Assembly (NCBI GenBank): GCA_035316025.1
Contig: DATFXL010000062.1
Location: 1-12,325 of the forward strand
Direction of reading: 5' to 3'
Origin: JALZAA01 sp035316025
Lineage (GTDB): Bacteria; Actinomycetota; Acidimicrobiia; IMCC26256; JACDBD01
Length of the DNA: 12,325 nt
The notes under the pieces were generated by a model. The model did no database searches, was not told the origin of the DNA, and saw only the letters and a list, made by a program, of their open reading frames with translations. A program made the translations under genes and the position numbers. Below, in pieces: positions 5,810-11,117 of this stretch (its first letter is position 1; every line of letters begins with the position of its first letter).

Positions 5810-6979
5810 ATGACCGAGTACCGCATCGTCGACGCCGACTGTCACATCCTGGAGCCGGCCGACATCTGGCAGAACTGGCTCCCGGAGAAATACCAGGAGA
5901 ATGCGCCCAAGCTCGTCAAGGACGCCGAGGGCGGCGACGCCTGGCTGACGGCCGTGGGCGGGGACCCGGACCCCATCGGGTTGACCGCCACACCGGGGAT
6001 GCCGTTCGACAAGTTCCGGTGGCTGGGCGTCACCTACGACGAGGCTCGGCGTGGTTGCTACAACGGCGCCGCCCGGCTCGAGGACATGGACATCGACGGC
6101 GTCGACGCCGAGGTGCTGTTCCCGCCCCAGCGCACGATGAGCCACTTCCTCGGCGACGACGACCCGGACTTCGTGCTCGCCGGCGTCGAGGCGTACAACA
6201 ACTTCCTCTTCGAGGAGTTCTGTGCGCCGGATCCGACCCGGCTGATCGGCATGGCGCAGATCCCGTCGCTGGGCATCGACTCCGCCGTGGACGGGCTGCG
6301 CAAGGCGAAGGCACGCGGCGCCAAAGGCGTCGTCATCTCGAACTGGCCGTCGGGTGGCGAGAGCGTGTCCTCCGCCGACGACCCGTTCTGGGCCGCTGCC
6401 GTCGACGAGGGCATGCCCGTCACCGTGCACATCAACATCGTCAGTCGCGACCAGCGCAGGCGGCAGCGTCAGGCGGCCGCCAAGTCCGGCAACAAGATGT
6501 ACGGCGGTGGCAAGGGCGAGGCGGTGAAAGCGAAGGCCGTCGGCAGCCTCAGCCACGTGTTCTCGATGTCGGCCGGCAACATCTCCCAGATGATCTTCAC
6601 CGGCGTGTTCGACAGGTTCCCCACGCTGCAGCTGCCGTGGATCGAGATCGGCGTCGGGTGGCTGCCGCATTTCATCGAGATGCTCGACGACAAGTTCTGG
6701 CGCAACCGTTCATGGGGGGAGTTGCCCATCAGCGAGCCGCCGTCGTTCTACTGGCGGCGCAACAACAGCGCGACCTTCATCACCGACCGGTCCGGGATCG
6801 AGCTGCGCGAGCGCGTCGGGGTCGACACGATCATGTGGTCGAGCGACTACCCGCACCACGGGAACGACTGGCCGTACTCGCGCAAGGTCATCGAGGAGAC
6901 GATGGGCAACATCTCCGCCGATGAGCGAGACCGGATGATCGGCGGGAACGCGGTCCGCATCTTCGGCCTGGACGACTGA
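5810..6979 (+). CDS. Amidohydrolase-2 family metal-dependent hydrolase or decarboxylase
   Basis: A 389-residue TIM-barrel protein of the amidohydrolase-2 group, which includes aminocarboxymuconate-semialdehyde and resorcylate-type decarboxylases as well as hydrolases. The N-terminal metal motif Asp10-x-His12 is in VDADCHILEP. His207 in VTVHIN and Asp346 in WSSDYPHH are the other expected metal or catalytic positions, and the C terminus NAVRIFGLDD is typical. Length is normal. There is no signal peptide, so it is probably cytosolic. The start is ATG with GGGAGG 8 bases upstream. It is transcribed alone, divergent from the CoA-transferase operon and under the same candidate operator, so a shared regulon is likely. 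Proteins of this type are frequent near actinobacterial steroid and aromatic degradation genes, but their reactions are mostly unassigned; I cannot name the substrate. Confidence 0.85.
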   Translation: MTEYRIVDADCHILEPADIWQNWLPEKYQENAPKLVKDAEGGDAWLTAVGGDPDPIGLTATPGMPFDKFRWLGVTYDEARRGCYNGAARLEDMDIDGVDAEVLFPPQRTMSHFLGDDDPDFVLAGVEAYNNFLFEEFCAPDPTRLIGMAQIPSLGIDSAVDGLRKAKARGAKGVVISNWPSGGESVSSADDPFWAAAVDEGMPVTVHINIVSRDQRRRQRQAAAKSGNKMYGGGKGEAVKAKAVGSLSHVFSMSAGNISQMIFTGVFDRFPTLQLPWIEIGVGWLPHFIEMLDDKFWRNRSWGELPISEPPSFYWRRNNSATFITDRSGIELRERVGVDTIMWSSDYPHHGNDWPYSRKVIEETMGNISADERDRMIGGNAVRIFGLDD

Positions 6980-6984
6980 GCCTG

Positions 6985-7008
6985 TGGCGGCAGCCGGGCC
7001 CGCCGCCA
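6985..7008 (+). terminator. Terminator hairpin after the amidohydrolase gene
   Basis: TGGCGGC (6985-6991) and GCCGCCA (7002-7008) are perfect 7-base arms around a 10-base loop, starting 6 bases after the TGA stop. No T-run follows, as is usual in this GC range. It could also end read-through from the opposite strand. Confidence 0.5.
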
Positions 7009-7037
7009 TCGGACATTCCCTCGCAGTTCGTGTAAAT

Positions 7038-7128
7038 GGGTCCCGGGTGGTGGGAACCCCCTGAGCCTCTCGGCCGGCGACCGGACGTCGGCCGAGAGGA
7101 CCCAAGAGTCTGGAACCCTCGCCAGGGT
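7038..7128. other. Nested inverted repeats: terminator cluster or structured RNA candidate
   Basis: The intergenic region 6980-7173 holds no convincing gene but several paired segments. GGGTCC (7038-7043) pairs with GGACCC (7098-7103), enclosing a GGGT/ACCC hairpin (7045-7059) and an 11-base perfect stem CCTCTCGGCCG/CGGCCGAGAGG (7066-7076 with 7089-7099). A separate hairpin ACCCT-CGCC-AGGGT lies at 7115-7128. The outer pair and the 11-base stem compete for G7098 and G7099. Being between convergent genes, these may simply be terminators for both; a small structured RNA is the alternative. No known riboswitch family was recognised. Confidence 0.4.
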
Positions 7129-7173
7129 GTCGACCGAACAGAACGCTCTCGGTGCCGCTTCCGTTACACCGCG

Positions 7174-7911
7174 TTAGCGATCGTTGTTGCCGTTCCCCTG
7201 GCCTTGGGACGGCGAACCCGTAGACGGGTTGCCGTTGTCCTGGCCGTTCGCGTTGGCGCCGGAGGTACCCCGGTGCTGCTTCCCGTGCAGCTCGCCTTGA
7301 CCGTTTCCACGTGTGTCGGTCTTCCCGCCCTCGCCCGGAGCAGCGTCCACACCCGGCGTGGGGGATGCGGCGCCCGGCGGGGCAGGGCTGACAGAGGCCG
7401 GCCCCGCGGGGTCCGACGCGCCCGAGGGTGCCGGTGCGTTGTCAGTCGCAGCGGGAGGATTCTCGACGTTCGCCGGCCCGTCATTGCCCGTCGGCACCGA
7501 GATCCCAACCTTGCCGAGCACCGCTGAGGCCGCGTCCTGCGCAGGCGCGGGGAGCGATCCCGCCGACGCGAACCCTCCGGTCACGAACACGGCACTCGCG
7601 ACGACGACGGCCGCGGCCACGGCTGCGCGTGGCGCCCGCCGCGCGGATCGCCGCGCGCGCCGGACGCGCCGCATGGGGCGCGGGCGTTGCCGAACCACGA
7701 CCGCGGCTCCGATACGAGCAACCGCTGCCGGCTCATCGGCGAGCTCCCAGCTCTCGGGGACGGTCCGAAGCGCCTCCAGCGTGCGCGCGACGTCTTGGTA
7801 GCCCGGAGGCGCATCGCCAACGTCTGCCGCGCCCGTCACGAGGCGCTCGGCCGTGCCGGCGTCCAACGCGAAAGGATCCATCCCGGACGGGTTACCGACG
7901 CGGGGGGTCAT
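7174..7911 (-). CDS. Single-pass membrane protein coupled to an ECF sigma factor (putative anti-sigma/sensor)
   Basis: A 245-residue protein. Residues 1-75 are a cytoplasmic region with LVTGAADVGDAPPGYQDVARTL-like helix-forming sequence. A strongly basic stretch (75-95) precedes one hydrophobic segment (about 96-118, AAVAAAVVVASAVFVTGGFA). Then comes GSLPAPAQDAASAVLGKVGI (118-137) and a Pro/Ala/Ser-rich, finally Gly/Asn/Gln-rich tail. The basic flank predicts the N terminus inside and the tail outside. The ATG forms ATGA with the sigma factor stop, implying coupled translation, the usual layout for a sigma factor and its membrane anti-sigma. The HxxxCxxC zinc motif of common anti-sigmas is absent. 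A second possible start is Met11. I recall LP-x-PAQ...VG-x-x-VP proteins beside actinobacterial ECF genes, function unclear. Anti-sigma is an inference from position and topology. Confidence 0.75.
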   Translation of the reverse strand: MTPRVGNPSGMDPFALDAGTAERLVTGAADVGDAPPGYQDVARTLEALRTVPESWELADEPAAVARIGAAVVVRQRPRPMRRVRRARRSARRAPRAAVAAAVVVASAVFVTGGFASAGSLPAPAQDAASAVLGKVGISVPTGNDGPANVENPPAATDNAPAPSGASDPAGPASVSPAPPGAASPTPGVDAAPGEGGKTDTRGNGQGELHGKQHRGTSGANANGQDNGNPSTGSPSQGQGNGNNDR

Positions 7912-8480
7912 GGCGTTACAGCCCGACGCTCGGACGAGCCGAGGGAGAGCCGCTCGGCCATTCGCCGGAGGCCTCGGTGCTGGAGTACCCGTACGTTCCC
8001 CGGGCGCTTGCCGACGATCGCCGACACCTCGTCCACGTCGAGACCGCCGAGGACGCGGAGCAGGATCACCTCGGCCTGGTCCGGGGGCAGGTATTCGCGC
8101 ACCAGCGCGATCGCGGCGTTTGCGTTGAGAACGTCGATCACCGTCACCGCGGGATCGTCGTCCGCGGCATGTTCGCCGAGGGCGTCGGTCGGCATCGCGA
8201 CACTCGGTCGACGCGCTTCGCGGCGCCGCGTGTCGATCAGACGATTTCTCGCGATCGTGAACATCCACGCGCGGAACTGGTGTTCGTCGCCGCGAAACGA
8301 CCCGAGGTCGCGCGCGGCGACCAGCCATGTGTCGGCTTCGACGTCCTCGGCGACCGCGTGGTCGAGCCCGCGCAGAAAGCGCAGCAGGCTCGGATGGAGC
8401 TCCCGCCACAAGACGGCGATCGCCCAGTGCGCACCGTCTTGCGCGGCGGCGAGCACCCTGCCGAACTCGGTCGTCGCCAC
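7908..8480 (-). CDS. ECF-type RNA polymerase sigma factor (sigma-70 family)
   Basis: A 190-residue protein with the two-domain ECF layout. Region 2 spans about 20-88, with LLRFLRGLDHAVAEDVEADT (the DxVAxDVxADTW-type core-binding helix) and FRAWMFTIARNRLIDTRRR for -10 recognition. Region 4 spans about 124-178, with LPPDQAEVILLRVLGGLDVD and a helix-turn-helix ending in GNVRVLQHRGLRRMAERL. There is no region 1.1 or 3. Upstream in-frame sequence reaches a stop before any other start, so GTG at 8480 is the first possible start; no good ribosome site precedes it. Its ATGA overlap with the membrane protein gene suggests a signalling pair. The two genes are flanked by catabolic operons but nothing in the sequence shows that they control them. 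Target promoters are unknown. Confidence 0.93.
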   Translation of the reverse strand: MATTEFGRVLAAAQDGAHWAIAVLWRELHPSLLRFLRGLDHAVAEDVEADTWLVAARDLGSFRGDEHQFRAWMFTIARNRLIDTRRREARRPSVAMPTDALGEHAADDDPAVTVIDVLNANAAIALVREYLPPDQAEVILLRVLGGLDVDEVSAIVGKRPGNVRVLQHRGLRRMAERLSLGSSERRAVTP

Positions 8481-8534
8481 GTCAGCCGGGGGGTGATGCG
8501 GAGTGGTCGCTGGTGAGTGCGTTCATGTCGTTGT

Positions 8535-8548
8535 GTTCGCGCTCGAAC
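8535..8548. repeat. Inverted repeat upstream of the ECF sigma gene
   Basis: GTTCG-CGCT-CGAAC has perfect 5-base arms and lies 55 bases before the sigma factor start, inside the only upstream non-coding region. It is a possible regulator site for the sigma operon. A 5-base arm pair can arise by chance, so this is weak. Confidence 0.25.
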
Positions 8549-8560
8549 CGGTCGGCTACA

Positions 8561-8577
8561 CCGCCGCTTCGGGGCGG
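8561..8577 (-). terminator. GC hairpin after the lyase operon, before the sigma operon
   Basis: CCGCC (8561-8565) and GGCGG (8573-8577) form a short GC stem with a 7-base loop about 80 bases beyond the TAA stop of the DUF35 gene, on the way to the sigma gene. It is a plausible terminator separating the two minus-strand operons. There is no T-run and the stem is short. Confidence 0.3.
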
Positions 8578-8607
8578 ACGTTAGCCACGACGTGTCGTCG
8601 GTGCACG

Positions 8608-8621
8608 TGGGCATTTGCCCA
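8608..8621. repeat. Near-palindrome TGGGCA-TT-TGCCCA between operons
   Basis: Perfect 6-base arms separated by only 2 bases lie 38 bases after the DUF35 stop. The spacing is too tight for a good RNA loop, so a DNA-binding site is as likely as a terminator stem. No matching second copy was noticed in the window. Confidence 0.3.
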
Positions 8622-8658
8622 GGAAGGTGGTGTACGCGGCGTTTGCCGGGAACGCGCG

Positions 8659-9096
8659 TTACTCGGCGCGTATCCAGCGGGGGAGGGTGACGTCCTCCAC
8701 CTGATGGAACACGACGCGCACCGGATCGCCGATGCAGATCGCCGCCGGGTCGACCTCGTTGATCTGCCCATCGGGGCCGGTGACGAGGTTTCCGACGAAC
8801 CGGATCGTCGGGTCCTCCTCCAGCGCGACCACGATCACGTTGTAGGGGGCGAGCTCCTGATACGCGGGCAGCAGTGGCGGGTGGGGGACGATGAAAGACC
8901 AGATCGCCCCGCGCCCGGACGTCGGCTCCCAGTGGAACTCGAGCGAGCGGCACCGGGGGCACATCGGCCGGGGCGGCATCCGGCGCAGCCCGCAGCTCTT
9001 GCACGTCTCGACGAGCAGCTCCCCGCGTGCGCAGCCCGCCCAGAACTCGGCCGCGTCCGGGTCGTCGACGTCGGGCAGCAGGAACTGGGCCTCCAC
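8659..9096 (-). CDS. DUF35 zinc-ribbon/OB-fold protein, partner of the Ltp lyase
   Basis: A 145-residue protein with an N-terminal rubredoxin-like zinc ribbon, Cys32-x2-Cys35 and Cys46-x2-Cys49, followed by an OB-fold (about 60-140: GRGAIWSFIVPHPP, YNVIVVALEE, FVGNLV, GDPVRVVFH). This is the DUF35 family, known to pair with thiolase-fold Ltp proteins; in the M. tuberculosis Ltp2-ChsH2 complex the DUF35 domain is essential for retro-aldol cleavage of the steroid side-chain CoA thioester. Here it is a stand-alone protein, without the MaoC hydratase domain that ChsH2 carries. The GTG start at 9096 is fixed by GGAGGT 6 bases upstream (9108-9103), which overlaps the TAG stop of the Ltp gene. A longer in-frame reading exists but lacks homologous sequence. 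Complex formation with the Ltp protein is highly likely from tight coupling. Confidence 0.9.
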   Translation of the reverse strand: MEAQFLLPDVDDPDAAEFWAGCARGELLVETCKSCGLRRMPPRPMCPRCRSLEFHWEPTSGRGAIWSFIVPHPPLLPAYQELAPYNVIVVALEEDPTIRFVGNLVTGPDGQINEVDPAAICIGDPVRVVFHQVEDVTLPRWIRAE

Positions 9097-9100
9097 GGCG

Positions 9101-10258
9101 CTACCTCCGCAGCAGGAGGGCGCTCGTGGGCACGCCCTCACCGCTCGTGACCAGGCACGTCTCCGCCCCGTCAACCTGGCTCGTCGACGTGCCCCGCATC
9201 TGGCGCACCCCCTCGAGCACGAGGTTGAAGCCGTGCACGTACGCCTCCGACATTCCCCCGCCCGACGTGTTCGTCGGCAGTCGGCCGTCGGGCCACTCGA
9301 GCGCGCCGTCGTCGGTGAAGGCCGCGCCCTCGCCCCGTTCGCAGAAGCCGTAGCCCTCGAGTGATAGCGGGATCAACGGGCTGAACGCGTCGTAGATCTG
9401 AGCGACGGGCACGTCGGCCGGCGTCACGTCGGCCTGGGCCCACAACCGTGCCGCACACGCGTACGACGGGCCGAGCAGCGGGTCGTCGGTGAAGTAGTTC
9501 GTCATCACTTGGTGCTGCCGCGGGATGCTCTGCGCGAACGCGTGCACGTATGCGGGCCGGTGAGGGAGGTCCTTCGCCCGCTCGGCGGAGACGACCACAG
9601 CCGCCAGCGCGCCGTCCGTCTCCAGGCAGTTGTCGAAGAGGCACAGCGGCTCCGAGATCCAGCGGGCATCCATGTACTGGTCGCGCGTGAGCGGCTTGTC
9701 GTGCATCGTCGCGTTGGGGTTGCGATTGGCGTGCTTGCGGAACGCCACCGCGACGTTGGCCAGGTGCTCACGGGTCGCGCCGAACTCGTGCATGTACCGG
9801 CGCGTGAGGACGGCGATCTCGTCGACGGGGCGCAGCACCCCGAATGGGCGGCTCCACTGCCAATGGCCCGTGATGCGGCGGTTCACCTGCGCCCACGGCC
9901 GGCTGCCCTTGGCGGCGCGCTTGCGGGCGCGCCACGCCACGGCGACGTTGCACTGTCCCGTGGCGACCGCCATCGCGGCGTGGCCGACGGTGCCGCATCC
10001 CGCGCCGCCGCCGTACCCGACCTCGGAGAAGAACGTGATGTCGCCCAGGCCGACGTTGCGGGCGACGTCGACTTCGCGTCCTTCCTCCATGGAGAACATC
10101 GCCAACCCGTCGACCTCGTCCGGCGCGATGGCGGCGTCGTCGAGCGCGGCCGAGATCGCCTGGCACGCGAGCGACAGCTCCGAATCGGGCAGTCCCTTCG
10201 CGAACGCGGTCTGCCCGATGCCGACGATCGCGGCTCGATCGGCGAGCGGCCCGGCCAT
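9101..10258 (-). CDS. Ltp2-like thiolase-fold lipid-transfer protein, probable retro-aldol lyase subunit
   Basis: A 385-residue SCP-2-thiolase-like protein. Blocks such as AAIVGIGQTAFAK (9-21), ITFFSEVGYGGGAGC (74-88), RYMHEFGATREH (154-165), ISEPLCLFDNCLETDGA (201-217), LPTNTSGGGMSEAYVHGFN (327-345) and GVRQMRGTS (350-358) agree well with recalled M. tuberculosis Ltp2. That protein with its DUF35 partner cleaves the hydroxylated C22 steroid side chain to a 17-ketosteroid and propionyl-CoA. The tyrosines that I align with the Ltp2 active site are present (Tyr255, Tyr289, Tyr340), but the His expected two residues after the second one appears as Ala291. The ATG at 10258 is preferred over longer starts because GGGAG lies 7 bases upstream and the homology begins there. 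It is 37 bases after the crotonase stop and 4 bases before the DUF35 start. The substrate could differ from the C22 steroid. Confidence 0.87.
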   Translation of the reverse strand: MAGPLADRAAIVGIGQTAFAKGLPDSELSLACQAISAALDDAAIAPDEVDGLAMFSMEEGREVDVARNVGLGDITFFSEVGYGGGAGCGTVGHAAMAVATGQCNVAVAWRARKRAAKGSRPWAQVNRRITGHWQWSRPFGVLRPVDEIAVLTRRYMHEFGATREHLANVAVAFRKHANRNPNATMHDKPLTRDQYMDARWISEPLCLFDNCLETDGALAAVVVSAERAKDLPHRPAYVHAFAQSIPRQHQVMTNYFTDDPLLGPSYACAARLWAQADVTPADVPVAQIYDAFSPLIPLSLEGYGFCERGEGAAFTDDGALEWPDGRLPTNTSGGGMSEAYVHGFNLVLEGVRQMRGTSTSQVDGAETCLVTSGEGVPTSALLLRR

Positions 10259-10295
10259 CACCCGGCTCCCGAGACGAGGCTCGTCCGCACCGGAC

Positions 10296-11117
10296 CTACC
10301 AGCCCTTGAACTCGGGGGGACGACGCTCGATGAAGCTGGCCCGGCCCTCTTGCATGTCACCGGTGCGGGTCACGAGCTCTTGGGCGTACGCCTCGTCCCA
10401 GAACGATCCGGTCCGGTCCGTCTCGAGGGCGCGGTTCGTGAGCCACTTCGTGAACGCGATGGCGCGGGTCGGCATCTTGGCGAGGCGGCCCGCCCACTCT
10501 CCCAGGGTCTTCTCGAGCTCGGCGCGTGGGACGATCTTGTTGGCGAGACCGATGCGTTCGGCCTCGACCGCCGGCACGTCGTCGCCGAAGAAGAAGAGCT
10601 CCTTCGCTTTCTGGGGGCCGACGAGGCGCGTCAGCAGATACGCGCCACCGGCATCGGGGATGATCGCGCGTCGGATGAACACCTCGATGAAGCGAGCCTC
10701 CTCAGCCATGATCACGAGGTCGCTGGCGAGGGCGAGGTGCATGCCGCCACCGGCTGCCGTTCCGTTGACGCCCGCGATGACCGGCTTCTCGCAGTCGAGG
10801 ACGGTCGCGATCAAGCGCTGGAACCCGCGCTGGATGGTGCGCCCGCCGTCGCCGACGATCATGTCGGGCGCGCCCGGAGGCCGCTCCGGCGGTGTGCGCA
10901 CCTCGCGCAGATCGGCGCCGGTGCAGAACCCTTTCTCGCCGTTGCCCGTGAGGACGACGGCGCGTACTGAGTAGTCGACGGACGCGTGCTCGAGCCACTC
11001 GATGATCTGGTTCCGCATGGCGACAGTCATCGCGTTGCCGGCGTCGGGGCGGTTCAGGGTGATCCACAGCACGCCGTCCTCCAGCCGGCGCTGGACGTCC
11101 TCAATCGTCTCGTTCAT
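10296..11117 (-). CDS. Crotonase-superfamily enoyl-CoA hydratase or isomerase
   Basis: A 273-residue crotonase fold protein of standard length. The oxyanion-hole segments are EKGFCTGADL (61-70) and NGTAAGGGMHLALASD (118-133). The two glutamates of classical enoyl-CoA hydratase are absent: His127 stands in the GGG-x-E position and Phe147 in the FGQPE position. Asp155 in IIPDAGGAYLLTRLVG sits where PaaG-type isomerases use Asp. The reaction may therefore be double-bond isomerisation or another crotonase chemistry instead of simple hydration. It lies between the acyl-CoA synthetase (ATGA overlap, 11114-11117) and the Ltp gene, so it should act on the synthetase's CoA ester before the retro-aldol step. 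If it does hydrate, it would supply the beta-hydroxyacyl-CoA that Ltp/DUF35 lyases cleave. Family assignment is certain; exact reaction is not. Confidence 0.88.
   Translation of the reverse strand: MNETIEDVQRRLEDGVLWITLNRPDAGNAMTVAMRNQIIEWLEHASVDYSVRAVVLTGNGEKGFCTGADLREVRTPPERPPGAPDMIVGDGGRTIQRGFQRLIATVLDCEKPVIAGVNGTAAGGGMHLALASDLVIMAEEARFIEVFIRRAIIPDAGGAYLLTRLVGPQKAKELFFFGDDVPAVEAERIGLANKIVPRAELEKTLGEWAGRLAKMPTRAIAFTKWLTNRALETDRTGSFWDEAYAQELVTRTGDMQEGRASFIERRPPEFKGW

Noticed and set aside
7912..8409. N-terminal extension of the membrane protein frame up to 8409
   Set aside because: The extension overlaps the ECF sigma gene out of frame, is arginine-rich without homology, and the ATGA-overlapping start at 7911 fits the coupled layout.
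8481..8658. Small gene between the DUF35 gene and the sigma gene
   Set aside because: The only start with an open frame toward the sigma gene (ATG at 8526, minus strand) stops after 14 codons. The remaining frames there are shadows without ribosome sites or motifs.
9097..9174. Longer start for the DUF35 gene at 9174
   Set aside because: The extension overlaps the Ltp coding end and lacks homology, whereas the GTG at 9096 has GGAGGT 6 bases upstream.
10259..10360. Longer start for the Ltp gene at 10360
   Set aside because: The extra residues run into the crotonase coding region and resemble nothing in the family; the ATG at 10258 has a proper ribosome site and begins the homology.
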